A stretch of DNA of 64,000 bases from positions 139,501-203,500 of the forward strand of contig WBZZ01001140.1 in NCBI GenBank assembly GCA_019918135.1, read 5' to 3'. Below the pieces are notes generated by a model. The model saw only the letters and a list, made by a program, of their open reading frames with translations. It had not been told where the DNA came from and did no database searches. The translations under genes and the position numbers were made by a program. Shown here one piece after another: positions 32,890 to 42,279 of the stretch (the stretch's first letter is position 1; every line of letters starts with the position of its first letter). The stretch comes from Paulinella micropora (Eukaryota; Cercozoa; Imbricatea; Euglyphida; Paulinellidae).

Positions 32890-33560
32890 GGCGGCCATCA
32901 CCACCGTGAGCAGAGGCATGTCCTTTTTTTTGTTTCGTCCGGGAGTTTTTGCTAAGACGTTTCCCCCTCCCCTACTTCCTTTCCCCGTCTTTTTTTTCCT
33001 TTGCGACTGGCCCCCCCCCTGGCTGGGGGGGGGGGGGCCGCCTTACCCCGCTTAAAAAAAGGAAATGAAGGGGTGCGGGGGGGGGGGGGGAAATTTCCTC
33101 TCTTTCGGGAGAGTTTTGATGAGAGCATGGCTTTTAAACCGTGAGGGTGAACAGAAAAACGGAAGGGAGGGAAGGAGTCTGAGGAGCAGCACAGCTCACC
33201 CCTCCCTCTCGCACCTCTTGCTGATTTTTGTTTAGATTTTTTTTAAGCGGCTATTCGTCCTCCCCGCGTGCTGGCGGATTGGTTACCCATGGGATGCGGC
33301 TGATCATCACCCAGGGTGAGAGCCATAACCCTGACCCCAGAGGCCCGCGGTTTGCTGGAGACACTAAATGCCGCTATGTCAACTATGAATCGAGATCCAG
33401 CCCTTGATCGAGTTAGAAACGTCGCGCTGAGCCAAATTGACTTTAAAAAAAGATATCTTCTGTCCTCAACTAGATTTTTTTTATGAATTCTTTTTTCTAA
33501 AACTCCGGGGGGAGGGCCGGAAGGAGGGATGGCAGGGGACGGACCCACCTGCGTAGTAGT
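32890..33560. other. Non-coding, with long G and A/T runs
   Basis: Contains G tracts at 33025-33037 and 33078-33090 and poly-T tracts. No supported gene. Confidence 0.5.
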
Positions 33561-33561
33561 G

Positions 33562-33852
33562 CTAAATTTGCAATTTTACTCGCGACTTTTGCGCTGCTGC
33601 CAACGCGTCCTTGCATTCGGCTAAACGGTTGAACAGAGCATTCAACTCGGTACGGTACACGTCCTCCGAGATCAGGATCGAATCACGCGTAAGAATTTCC
33701 AGGGACTTATCGCTGAGCGGGGCTGGTACGTTGAAAATGTCAGCTTTAGCTAGCTCCTGCCTGGCCCCGCAAAAATTGGTGATCAGGCGTTTCACACATA
33801 CCTGCCGCAAACGATAAAGAATTTCCTTTTGCCACGCCATGCAGCCTTTCAT
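33562..33852 (-). CDS. Small helical protein, unknown
   Basis: A 96-residue frame with ATG at 33852, rich in Leu, Ala, Lys and Arg with two Cys (VCVKRLITNFCGARQELAKA), ending in LAAAQKSRVKLQI. No family was recognised. Upstream on the same strand is a short run of possible exons with good GT and AG signals (33,880-34,260), so the true N-terminus is uncertain. Confidence 0.4.
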   Translation of the reverse strand: MKGCMAWQKEILYRLRQVCVKRLITNFCGARQELAKADIFNVPAPLSDKSLEILTRDSILISEDVYRTELNALFNRLAECKDALAAAQKSRVKLQI

Positions 33853-34179
33853 CTAGCGTAGGTATCTCTCGATCGAAGCCCCCGATTCTGCTACTAGGCT
33901 ATCCGGCAGATGGCATGTATGCTGCTGGTTGGCTATGCACTAGATGGCCAAGAAAAAAACGAGATACACGAGAAATAGCACAGTGTTGCAAAGAAACACA
34001 CAGAGGGAAAATACTAGCAACGTAGAGCTAGCAAATCACAAACGCCGAGAAAATTCTCACCTGATCAGCAATTACGTTTTTCGCCGGAAGCTGGGCGGCC
34101 ATAAACTCGTTGAAGTGCTATACGGAACAAAAAGTAAGACAAACTATTCGAACAAGAACAGACAAACGAATTCGTGAGC

Positions 34180-34260
34180 ACCTCGTTATTATCCGTCAGG
34201 TATTGTTGGCAAAGCTCATCGTAACTGCGTTTGTGCGTGGTCGAGTCCATGAAAAAGGGC
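34180..34260 (-). CDS. Possible small exon
   Basis: MDSTTHKRSYDELCQQYLTD is a non-repetitive open stretch followed by a GT donor-like site. A CAG|GTGAGA donor-like site lies further on, near 34,060. It may be the first coding exon of a small gene ending near 33,860. Evidence is only the splice-like signals and peptide quality. Confidence 0.3.
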
Positions 34261-34845
34261 CTGTTTTTACACACAGAAAACCAAGGGCGTGCGGTGCAAA
34301 GACGTGCGGAAGAGTTTAGATTATCGGTTTACAACACATAATCCGTGCATTCCTTTGTTTGCACACACAAACACACGACTTTACACACACACGCAAGACT
34401 GTATACAAACCTACACACACACAAACACAATCTCTCGTGCATTCTTTTTGCACACAGTGTCACACACACACACCACACACAAGACCACACACACACACAC
34501 ACAACCCACGCACCTTCTTTTGCACACGCGCACAAATGAATGCACACACACACACAACTCATGCATTTCCTTTTGCACACAGTGTCACACACAACAACCC
34601 ACGCACTTTCTTTTGCAAACACACAAGAATGCACACACACAACCCACGCACATTCCTTCTGTACACACTTTCTTGATTCTACCGCGTAGCAGTCGGCTCG
34701 AACACAAAGACTAACAAACCTGCCAGGCCCCCTCCCGAAATTATTTGTGCGCCAAAAGCTCATGTACCAGAGCTTATGCACGTGATTTTCGGTTTTGTTT
34801 GTGTCGAACTACGCGGTTCATTCCATGGGCTGGGCGATCAGGTGC

Positions 34846-34985
34846 CAACATTGGGATTGCGCAATGTTGGTACCATTGTGCAAACCCAATGGGTTGTGTC
34901 GAATGGAAGGGGGGGGCCGCACCTGCGATGCGAAAAGCCCATTGGGTTTGCACAATGTTGCCAACATTGCGCAATCCCAATGTTG
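34846..34985. repeat. 48-bp inverted repeat
   Basis: The left arm 34846-34893 and the right arm 34938-34985 match as inverted copies at 46 of 48 positions. The 44-nt loop has a G8 run. The left arm starts CAACATTGGGATTGCGCAAT. Confidence 0.9.
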
Positions 34986-35010
34986 CCAACATTGCGCAAT
35001 CCCAATGTTG
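34961..35010. repeat. Two tandem 25-bp iterons
   Basis: Exact direct copies at 34961-34985 and 34986-35010, with part of a third at 35011. Each has the 10-bp palindrome ATTGCGCAAT and ends that can pair with each other (CAACATTG with CAATGTTG). A third, inverted copy is in the left arm at 34846-34870. Confidence 0.9.
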
Positions 35011-35417
35011 CCAACATCCCCAAAATCTTTTTTGCACACGGTCCAGTGTTGGCCCGCAGTTTCGTGCGTAGTAGTCCTTGTGTATGTTGCAGTGTTGTAC
35101 AGATCCGTTTTCGGGTGTGTGCCACAGTCCTGTTGTGTGTGGTTGTTTGTGTGTGTGTTTCTGTGTTTCTGTGTGGTTGTGTGTGTGTGTGTGTTTGTGT
35201 TCGTGTGTGTGTGACCTTGTGTGTTTCCGTGTTTCTGTGTGGTTGTGTGTGCGTGTGTGTGTGTGTTTGTTTTTGTGTGTGTTTGTTTTTGTGTGTGTGT
35301 GTGTATTTCTGTGTGTTCGTGTGTTTGTGTTCCGTGTGTGTGTTCCGTGTGTGTGAGTTTGTGTTTGCGTGTGTGAGTTTGTGTTTGTGTTCGTGTGTGT
35401 GTTCCGTGGTGTGAGTT

Positions 35418-35448
<31 letters not shown>

Positions 35449-35639
35449 GTGCGTGTGTTTGTGAGTTTGTGTGTGTGTGTGGGTTTGTGTGAGTTTGTGT
35501 GTGAGTTTGTGGGTGTCTTTGTGGTTGTGTTTGCGTGTGTGAGTTTGTGTGTGTGTATTGTCGTGTGTACAGAGCTGTTGTACGTGTGCATAGTCGTTGT
35601 GCCTCGACAATGGCAATCTACTGGTTTTCCTTTCTTTTT

Positions 35640-36055
35640 CTTTTCTTGTCGGACGGAGATATTGGCTCCGCCGGACACGATTTTTAGCACAAGAATATCT
35701 TATTAAATTACAAACTTCCAGAGCAAAATCACTGGCGCGCCGGGCACATTAATAAGTTGACTAGGATTTCTCCTTTTCTCTGTTCCAGACCAACAAACAA
35801 AAAACTTTTCATACAGAAAAAAGAGCGAGTTGTCTTTGACTCACCTGCCCCTTTCTTCTCCGAAACCCGCAAAACCAAGCCCAACAGAAAATAGCTGGGG
35901 AGAGGAGACTGCGCAAGAAAAGCGCGGACACAAGTTGAGGTTTTTTTTTGGTGCAAGAGAGGTAGAGGTTACAAAAACGAGCGAGCGGGCGCCCAGCCCA
36001 CCCCCCTCTGTTTCTCTCTTCAATTCTTTTTTTTGTGCGTGTGGGTGGGTGTTTT
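35640..36055. other. Non-coding stretch
   Basis: No supported gene. Poly-T and A-rich runs and short low-complexity frames only. Confidence 0.45.
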
Positions 36056-36619
36056 TCACCCGGACCGCTCAGCCCTCCCCCGACTTGATTTCCAGTGGCC
36101 TTCCGGCATGCGCAGCTTCAGGGTATTTTCTCCGATAAAATACTTGCCGAACGGGTGATCATCCACGGTGGCCTGGGCTGCTGGTGCCTCGAACTCACTG
36201 CGGGCCCTCTTGTGCAGGACCTCCGGTGCCGCGCTCACGAGAGAGGCCGCCGCATGGCGCTCTGCCGAAACGAGCTTCTGCTGCAGATCCGACTTGGCTG
36301 GTACCGCCGGGGCTGGTTTCTGTGCTGCCAGCGCGCGCCTGATACTGTCCCAGCCACCCTGCCTGACGTCCACCCCCGCACTGGCGGCGGTGTGCGTAAA
36401 GGCAGCTAGCGCGGCGTTGACCCACTTGCGATGGAAACCGGACTCGCTCTCGGACATTGCCGAACTGCTCCACGCCTGCCTTTCGGTGTTCATAGCCCTG
36501 CGCTGCTCTTCGCTCAGGAACAGGCCGTAGAAGTTAGCCATATCATCCGAAGCCTCCTCGGCGCAACGTGCAATACGCTCCCGCTGCGCGTCCTTCAGCC
36601 CGGCTATCTCGCTGCACAT
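36056..36619 (-). CDS. Scaffold-like helical protein or domain
   Basis: A 187-residue frame with ATG at 36619. It is rich in Ala, Glu and Arg and mainly helical, with DLQQKLVSAERHAAASLVSA as a likely coiled coil and a C-terminal FGKYFIGENTLKLRMPEGHW. It lies directly after, and overlaps, the candidate maturation protease on the same strand. In herpesviruses the protease is followed by a scaffold domain in the same gene. That positional parallel is the main reason for the call. Confidence 0.4.
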   Translation of the reverse strand: MCSEIAGLKDAQRERIARCAEEASDDMANFYGLFLSEEQRRAMNTERQAWSSSAMSESESGFHRKWVNAALAAFTHTAASAGVDVRQGGWDSIRRALAAQKPAPAVPAKSDLQQKLVSAERHAAASLVSAAPEVLHKRARSEFEAPAAQATVDDHPFGKYFIGENTLKLRMPEGHWKSSRGRAERSG

Positions 36620-37820
36620 GGAGTCGACGAGGCTCTGTACTGCTCTCGTTATCTTGGTTCGCTGGCCCTCGTCGGCAATGCGCGAGATCTGCGGCGGGGC
36701 GTGGCTCCGCAGGAGCCGCCGCCTGCTCGATGACGATTGGTTGCGGGGTTGGCACGGGGGTAGGGGTCAGCCTAGTTTCTGTGGTGGTCTCCATCACGGG
36801 CCGGTTGCTGTGCAAGGAATAGGTTTTTATGGCCAGCAAGTCCAGCGCTTGTTTGGGTATAGATTTCCCAAGAGATTCCGAATTAGGCCTCCCCCGCCCC
36901 ACGCTTAGCGAGGCCCTGAAATGGGCGGGGCGGGGCGGGAGTGCAAGCCTGACCAACAGCCCCGCCCCCCGAACGCCGTGCATTCTTTCGTGCGCCCCTT
37001 CCCGCCCGTTCTTCTTCCCCGCCCATGTCTGCGGGGGCGAGCACAAAACGCCCCAAGGTTTGCGGGCGGGGTTGGATGCAACTAAGAGGTTGTCCCACCC
37101 CCCGCCGGCGGCGTGCGAGGCGCGGTTTAGGTAATTTTCCCTGTAGGCCAGGCGGCTCAGGTCCGCGGTCTGGTGGGGCAGATTAACGTCCCAGCTAGTG
37201 GTGACCGGTTCCGTGTACACGAAGCAGTGCTCGGGTGCCAGCGCGCACTCGCCCATGAAGTACGTGCCCGGGCGGGCACCGCGCTTGCAGTACGAATTTT
37301 CCAGCACCCAGGCCTGGTTGGTTACGATGTTGCGCACGTGCTGGATGCTGGCGCCCTTGGGGCCGTCGGGGGCACGCAGGCGCCGCACGCTCGTGATCCC
37401 CTCCTCATTGTCGTACGGGTACGTGTACATGAACAGTGATCTCGCTTGCGCGTCATACCTGGTGGCGGCCAAATAGCCCCAGCTCTGGATCTTCTCGCTG
37501 TTAGCCAGGCAGGGGTCGTGTGAGTTGTCCATGTGTTCGTAGAAGCACGGTCTGCCTATCATAGCCTCGGCGATGATGGCCAGTTCCTGGTCCGAAAGCT
37601 GCAGGCTGTAGTGCTCGCGTGCCTCGGGGTGTCCATTGTGACGCTTTTCTTCTAGAATGTCGTGCCTCAGAGCGTTTTCGTACAGGCAATGTTCAAAGAC
37701 CCAGACCGCACTGGCGGCGTCTAACGGGACGGGTGGTTCAGCACCAAAGAAAACGCAGCGCGAGGGGTCCGCCTGCCTGCCTCGTGCTCTAATCTCCGCG
37801 TCACGCTTGCGTTGCGGCAT
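36543..37820 (-). CDS. Candidate capsid maturation protease, S21-like
   Basis: Starts at MPQRKRDAEIRARGRQ (ATG 37820). IGRPCFYEHMDN gives a possible catalytic His in the place expected for assemblin-type proteases. It is followed by WGYLAATRYDAQARSLFMY, then KGASIQHVRN as a possible nucleophile Ser block and GECALAPEHCFVY. The order H, then G-x-(3-10)-D-x-L strands, then an S(I/L)-x-H block is that of herpesvirus S21 and related prohead proteases. A Pro/Thr-rich linker (TPTPVPTPQP) follows. The protease would cut the scaffold during capsid maturation in the nucleus. The match is by eye and remote; the Gly/Arg-rich end of the frame may be non-coding. Confidence 0.45.
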   Translation of the reverse strand: MPQRKRDAEIRARGRQADPSRCVFFGAEPPVPLDAASAVWVFEHCLYENALRHDILEEKRHNGHPEAREHYSLQLSDQELAIIAEAMIGRPCFYEHMDNSHDPCLANSEKIQSWGYLAATRYDAQARSLFMYTYPYDNEEGITSVRRLRAPDGPKGASIQHVRNIVTNQAWVLENSYCKRGARPGTYFMGECALAPEHCFVYTEPVTTSWDVNLPHQTADLSRLAYRENYLNRASHAAGGGWDNLLVASNPARKPWGVLCSPPQTWAGKKNGREGAHERMHGVRGAGLLVRLALPPRPAHFRASLSVGRGRPNSESLGKSIPKQALDLLAIKTYSLHSNRPVMETTTETRLTPTPVPTPQPIVIEQAAAPAEPRPAADLAHCRRGPANQDNESSTEPRRLHVQRDSRAEGRAAGAYCTLRRGGFG

Positions 37821-37829
37821 GGCCTGGCC

Positions 37830-38600
37830 CAAAACACAAAAAAAACGGAGAGGGAGGGGGAACGGTGGGCCCCCAAAGGAAACGCTACTAGAATGGAAAG
37901 AAAAAAAAGACGGAGGGGGGGGGGGGGAGGGGTACAAAGAAATGGGGGGGGGCCGGGGGGGGTGTGGGAAGGGGGAAAGAAAAGCTACTAGAATAGAAAG
38001 AAGAAAAAGGGAGAAGGGGGTACAGAGAATTGGGGGGGAGGCGGGGGGGGGGGAGAGAGAATGGGAGAGGTGTTATTTTACAGGCTCTTTTTTTTCTTTC
38101 TTAGGTTTCCAGCGTGGGGAAGGCCGGCGCCTCCCCTCGCCGCCTCTTCTTATCCCCCCCCCCCCCCCCGGGAAGCTGGTAAATAAAAACAAAAAGCAGA
38201 GCGAAGAGGGGGGTGCAGACAATCCGGCCCCCCCCCCCCTGCTCCCGCTTTTGTTCACCTTTCCCCTCCGGTCCCCCCCCTACCTGCTGCAAAAAAGGCA
38301 GGGGTTTGTGTAAGCGAGCGTGGTGGGGAGGGGGGGGGGGGCCGGGGGTGGGAGAGGCAAGGAGAAGAAAGGGAGGAAATGGGCGGGGGAGGAAAGGGGC
38401 GGGGAGAAAAAGGGGCGGGGGAAAAAAGGGAGGGTGGGGGGGGGGGGGGGAAATGCGGGAGGGGGTGGTAAAAAAAGGGAAGAGAGGGAGGGAGGGGGGG
38501 CGCGACGACAAACGCATCTGCGGGAGGCCGTCGCCAGTTCTTCCGTAGTGTTTTGGTTTAGAATCCACAGCAATAGCCTAAACCACAAGCCGCTGGTCCC
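37830..38600. promoter_or_regulatory. Divergent intergenic region, purine-rich plus strand
   Basis: Lies between the protease-like gene (minus) and the H3-like gene (plus), so it should hold both promoters. G runs of 7-12 alternate with A-rich words at 37,910-38,060 and 38,325-38,500, with C runs at 38,151-38,168 and 38,228-38,240. Frames of Gly/Lys/Arg or Pro through it are artefacts. Confidence 0.5.
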
Positions 38601-38609
38601 AAAACAAGA

Positions 38610-39119
38610 ATGGCCCGCACGAAATACGCCCAAGAGAGCAAGAGCAGACGCAAGAAGGCGCGCGAGGGGCCCCAAAAGGCCGCTGACGAGCCCAACAAGA
38701 AAAAGCACAAGCAGCACAGCAAGAAGAGCGACAAGAAGAGCGACAAGAAACAAAAAAAGCAAAAGCGCGAGGAAGAGCCCGAACAACGCCCGAAGAGAGT
38801 GGTCAAGCGCTACCGCCTGCTGAACGCAGAGTGCAACAGGGCCCAAAAGTTTAGTCTGAACCACTTCGCACTCCGGCGGGCACCATTCCGCCGCCGCCTG
38901 TACAGACAAGTTATGCAGATCGGGGGCAGGGTCGAGAGGTACAACATATCAGCCCTGTATGCACTCATGATTGCGGCCGAGGACTACCTGCGCTCCCTGT
39001 TTGAAAAAAGTAAGAGATTAGCCATCTTACAGAAACAGCACACGTTGCTGCACAAACATTGGCGCTTCGCTGAATTCGAGGAGAAGATGTCGATGCAAAG
39101 GATGGTGCCAAACCCTTGA
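38610..39119 (+). CDS. Divergent histone H3-like protein
   Basis: 169 residues, complete, with ATG at 38610. It begins MARTK, the first five residues of cellular H3 including Lys4. A long Lys-rich tail (residues 6-66, with SKKSDKKSDKKQKKQKR) follows. Residues 87-157 align with the H3 fold: LRRAPFRRRLYRQV with IRKLPFQRLVREI, SALYALMIAAEDYLRSLFE with SAVMALQEASEAYLVGLFE, and RLAILQKQHTL with LCAIHAKRVTI. The alpha1-alpha2 stretch aligns without gaps. It is too divergent to be a host H3 copy. It should act in chromatin, on viral or host DNA. Virus-coded histones are known in several large DNA viruses. No H4, H2A or H2B was seen here. Confidence 0.88.
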   Translation: MARTKYAQESKSRRKKAREGPQKAADEPNKKKHKQHSKKSDKKSDKKQKKQKREEEPEQRPKRVVKRYRLLNAECNRAQKFSLNHFALRRAPFRRRLYRQVMQIGGRVERYNISALYALMIAAEDYLRSLFEKSKRLAILQKQHTLLHKHWRFAEFEEKMSMQRMVPNP

Positions 39120-39350
39120 AAAGACGCTCGCTGACATCCACCTAGACAAAAAAAAACTTCTTGGGGTTTTTTGCTTTTGCAACAATCTTTTTTTGGCTGT
39201 CTTATTTTTCTTGGGTCCCCCCCCCAATAAGACAACGCGCGCGCCCCCAAGATTATTATTATTAAAAAGCTTGCTTTTTCTTGTTGTAGTCTAGCTGCTG
39301 ACCGGCCCGCCGGCTTTATTCCTTTGGCGCAATTCGACGGAAGTGCGGCC
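39120..39350. other. Short intergenic region
   Basis: Poly-A, poly-T and poly-C tracts and an (ATT)n-like GATTATTATTATTAAAAAG stretch. No gene. Confidence 0.5.
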
Positions 39351-39351
39351 T

Positions 39352-40554
39352 CTATTTTTTTTTATTGCTTGTTGTTTCTTCATCAAAGCCATTCAGCGAA
39401 CCTTCGCTGGCCGAGCCGTCGAAGCAAGGCGTCAGAACAATGCAACGCGAACTCAGCCTGCCTTGCAACAAGCCGGGGGACTTCAAGCTAAAGCTTTTAT
39501 TTGGCTGCGTGGGGGTTTTCTGTAATTCCATGAGTTGGTGCTGCAGGTCTTCTGCGCCAAAGGGCAGGCTGTGTCTGGGCAAGCCCGGCTCGCTCCTAGT
39601 TTCCCCATGTTTCACGGACCTGCTCGTGGAGGGCTCGGGCATACTGTAGCAAGTGGAGCTCCTGAGCCTGGTCAGCACGGGGGGCGCTGACGTGTCGGAG
39701 GTGTCGGTGTCGCTCATCCTGTCACCAACGTCACCAACGTCAGTTGCACTGCTGGAGCTGGAGCTGCTGGAGAAGCTGGACTGAGAGGAGCTGCCTCCTC
39801 CTAGCAGCTGGTCGCGTTGCTCTGCCCAAGGCTCAAGCAGGTTACCGAGCATGACGGATTGCTGGGCCAAATTGTGGGCGGCGCGGCAACGTGTGCCACG
39901 ACACCGGTAGAAAACGTTTCCGCCCACCCCGAGAACGAGATACGCGTTGTTGTTTTTGTGGGACATAGCTTTCTTCTGTTCGCCCACAAAAGTACCAACG
40001 CTATCGCTCCCAATGCCGTCGGTCTTCGCAGCGCCTGTCTGGCGCGCCGCGTGGCGTCTGCGCTGCACCTCATTGAACAGGCACAGGCGCCCTTCCCCGT
40101 CCCGAGCCGTTCTAACTACAAAGAAATGATTGCCGGTCTTTTTGTCTGCTCGACCGACAGCCGGGGTTCTGTCGCCCCACCCGTGCAGCATCAGCGTCAG
40201 CTTTTTGAGAATCAGCTGTTGATGCTCGTGGATGATGGCAGGGGGGACAGCACGCGCGGTGCCTGCTCCAGCCCCTGGAGCTTCACCGGCAGCACCTCCA
40301 GGCCGAGCAACCACACGCCGCGCGGCCGGAGGTATGGCGCTGCCGGGCACATAGACAGTGGCCGGTCCGCGTCGAGAGTGATTGGGGCAGTGCACCAACC
40401 AATCTTCGTAGCTAGGCAAAGGGTGTGGCTGTGCGCCTGCGCGCAGTAGGTCAGGTACTTTCTGCGACCCTGGGAGCCTCCAACAGCGGTTCTTGCTGTA
40501 CACTGCTGGATCAATAATGCTCGCTGTGTTTTTTGTGTGTTTATAGAGAGGCAA
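39352..40554 (-). CDS. Second UL52/PrimPol-type primase piece
   Basis: Near the start, SIIDPAVYSKNRCWRLPGSQK fits the last catalytic block of PrimPol and UL52-like primases (a D before VY, then N-R-x-x-R and a Gly/Ser-Lys turn). Further on, HKNNNAYLVLGVGGNVFYRC followed by RGTRC matches the zinc-binding motif seen in UL52-type proteins. A poly-Ser/acidic tail (SSSQSSFSSSSSSSS) follows. No ATG fits the start, so an upstream exon is likely. It could be a second primase-polymerase or a paralogue of the gene at 61367-63268. Confidence 0.6.
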   Translation of the reverse strand: MPLYKHTKNTASIIDPAVYSKNRCWRLPGSQKVPDLLRAGAQPHPLPSYEDWLVHCPNHSRRGPATVYVPGSAIPPAARRVVARPGGAAGEAPGAGAGTARAVPPAIIHEHQQLILKKLTLMLHGWGDRTPAVGRADKKTGNHFFVVRTARDGEGRLCLFNEVQRRRHAARQTGAAKTDGIGSDSVGTFVGEQKKAMSHKNNNAYLVLGVGGNVFYRCRGTRCRAAHNLAQQSVMLGNLLEPWAEQRDQLLGGGSSSQSSFSSSSSSSSATDVGDVGDRMSDTDTSDTSAPPVLTRLRSSTCYSMPEPSTSRSVKHGETRSEPGLPRHSLPFGAEDLQHQLMELQKTPTQPNKSFSLKSPGLLQGRLSSRCIVLTPCFDGSASEGSLNGFDEETTSNKKK

Positions 40555-40826
40555 GCTGGCGTCAATGCGCGAAGAAACTCAAGTTTGTGTGTGTGTGTGT
40601 GTTTTTTTTTATTCTGAGTAATATTCAGCAATGAAAAGTAGAAAACGTCGGATTCAGGGAAAAATTGTCAAGCATAAAAAAAATTACTGACGCGAGTGCA
40701 AAATGTCTCGCCATGAGCGGGATTTCATTTTTTTTATTTTCTTGTACACCCTAGTTTTCACACAAAACCTTATTTCTTTGGCCAAGCGAGAGAGAGAGAG
40801 AACGGGGAGGGGCAGAGCACAAAAAA

Positions 40827-41612
40827 TCACCGGCGGCCGCGCTTGGCACGCGAACCGCGCTTGGCACTCTTAGACGAGCCGGCGGGGTTGCTATTGCTTG
40901 GCATGTAATTCTCATACAGCGCGCGCAGAATTGCGGCCTCGTGCGTCAGGTCGGGCCTAAGCGTGTTCTGGAGCTTGGTGAGTTGCAGCAGCTCCTCTAC
41001 GTTGCCCGTGTCGGGCGCACCTATGACCTCCGCCTTCCACCAGCACTTGAGCAACTGCTTGTCGACGTCCGTGCGCAGCCCCCAGTGCGAGGCGCGCGCT
41101 CGCAGGTTGGCGGTCTCTAGGTCGGCGAGCAGGTCGTTGAGGAAATCACGGAACAGCGCGATCTGGTGCAGGAAGCTGTTCCGGTAGAACTGGAAGGCGT
41201 GGATGACCTCGGCGCTGCGATTGCGGCGGTCGGTCTGCCCGATGGGCAGCGAGAAGGCCCGGGCGACCAGGGCGCACCACTGCTCGTGCGAAATCTCTTG
41301 TTCGGGGCGCAGGGCCTCGCGGGAGTACACCAGGGCCGTGTTGTCCCTGGCCGCGCAGACGCCGGCCACGGCAGTAGTGCGTCCGTGTAACGCAAGCTCG
41401 TAGAACTTGTCGGACCGCAGCTCTTCCAAGAACGCGAGCTCTGCCAGCTGCCCCGCGTCCTGCTTCCCCGCCCTGAACACGAGGCCCGGCAAGAAGCCTC
41501 TGTTACTTTCATTCGGCGCTTCTGGCGCAATGTCCCTGTCCTGCCTGTAACCGGGAGGCAAGCTGATCTTTTGCTCGGGAGGTTGTGGCTTGCTGCCTAG
41601 GCCACTGGGCAT
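40827..41612 (-). CDS. Unknown protein with a basic C-terminus
   Basis: 262 residues, ATG at 41612. The body is helical and mixed in charge (for example HAFQFYRNSFLHQIALFRDF and LLKCWWKAEVIGAP). It ends in a strongly basic tail (SSKSAKRGSRAKRGRR) that would direct it to the nucleus or to DNA. It overlaps by 16 bp the next frame on the same strand, so the two may be one gene. No family was recognised. A capsid triplex or tegument-type role is possible but unsupported. Confidence 0.55.
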   Translation of the reverse strand: MPSGLGSKPQPPEQKISLPPGYRQDRDIAPEAPNESNRGFLPGLVFRAGKQDAGQLAELAFLEELRSDKFYELALHGRTTAVAGVCAARDNTALVYSREALRPEQEISHEQWCALVARAFSLPIGQTDRRNRSAEVIHAFQFYRNSFLHQIALFRDFLNDLLADLETANLRARASHWGLRTDVDKQLLKCWWKAEVIGAPDTGNVEELLQLTKLQNTLRPDLTHEAAILRALYENYMPSNSNPAGSSKSAKRGSRAKRGRR

Positions 41613-42160
41613 GCTACCTTTGAGGTAGGCTCCTCAAAGATCCTGTCTACGTTGCCCGTGCGCTTGCGTTCCAGGAGAACGGTGTCCGCGGCGTGGTCTA
41701 GGCTAAAGGCCAGCCTGGTGTTTTCCAGTTGCAGGCGGATGAGGTACGTTTCCAACAGCGAGCACATCGGGCTGCAGGGCAGGCCCGTATGGTTCGGCCG
41801 GTACGGCGGAAACTCCACTACCACCACATCCCTGCGGGTCCTACCCCAGCTGCGGCGGTGGAAGCAGGAGTACTTCCGTCGGTGTCTGAGTTCAGTGAAC
41901 GAAATGTCGAAGTCGCAGGCGTCCACACAATCGAAGAATTCGCCCAGCGTGCCGTGCTTCCTGCGCGCCAGCAGGCACAGGCCCTGCTTGTACATGCTGA
42001 GAACGATCTGGCTGGTTAGTTTGGACAGGTGAGCACTTAATTCCCGGGTCGCCGGATGGCGCGGCTTGTGACCGCTCTGGGTGAGTACCGAGATCCCGCC
42101 CGACAGGATTTGCTCTCTGACCTTGTTTAAAGCCTCAAAGACGCAGGGCTCCATGCTCAT
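41597..42160 (-). CDS. Unknown protein next to 40827-41612
   Basis: From the in-frame ATG at 42160 it encodes about 187 residues. It contains LLARRKHGTLGEFFDCVDAC, a Cys/Tyr/Arg block (RHRRKYSCFHRRSWGRTRRD) and a helical end (LLETYLIRLQLENTRLAFSL). The frame is open further upstream to 42274 without an ATG. No family was recognised. Close spacing and the same strand suggest it is expressed with its neighbour. Confidence 0.5.
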   Translation of the reverse strand: MSMEPCVFEALNKVREQILSGGISVLTQSGHKPRHPATRELSAHLSKLTSQIVLSMYKQGLCLLARRKHGTLGEFFDCVDACDFDISFTELRHRRKYSCFHRRSWGRTRRDVVVVEFPPYRPNHTGLPCSPMCSLLETYLIRLQLENTRLAFSLDHAADTVLLERKRTGNVDRIFEEPTSKVACPVA

Positions 42161-42279
42161 CCTCTCTAGTGTCAGCAGGACCCGGCGGCTAATTTGGGTG
42201 GCCTGGCGGGCCTGGACAGGGAAATATCTTCCTGCCGCAGGGCGGCCATCCCACCACCCACCCTGCACGGCCAATTATC

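Larger units (their letters stand above)
34340..35575. other. Candidate replication origin with AC and GT arms
   Basis: The left arm (about 34,360-34,670) is AC-rich and the right arm (about 35,080-35,570) is GT-rich, so the arms are inverted relative to each other. Between them lies a 48-bp inverted repeat plus iterons. The structure is non-coding; His/Thr/Val-rich frames across it follow the dinucleotide repeat. An element encoding a UL9-like helicase would be expected to have such a dyad-symmetric origin. Its role is inference. Confidence 0.5.

Noticed and set aside
34340-35575. CRISPR-like reading of the spaced 25-bp repeats
   Set aside because: The two direct copies touch with no spacer, the context is eukaryotic or viral, and no Cas-like gene is present.
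34289-35706. Long His/Thr-rich and Val/Cys-rich frames on both strands
   Set aside because: They follow AC and GT repeats around the candidate origin.
37657-38823. Gly/Lys/Arg-rich and Pro/Phe-rich frames across the divergent gap
   Set aside because: Caused by G and C homopolymers; the real coding starts are at 37820 (minus) and 38610 (plus).
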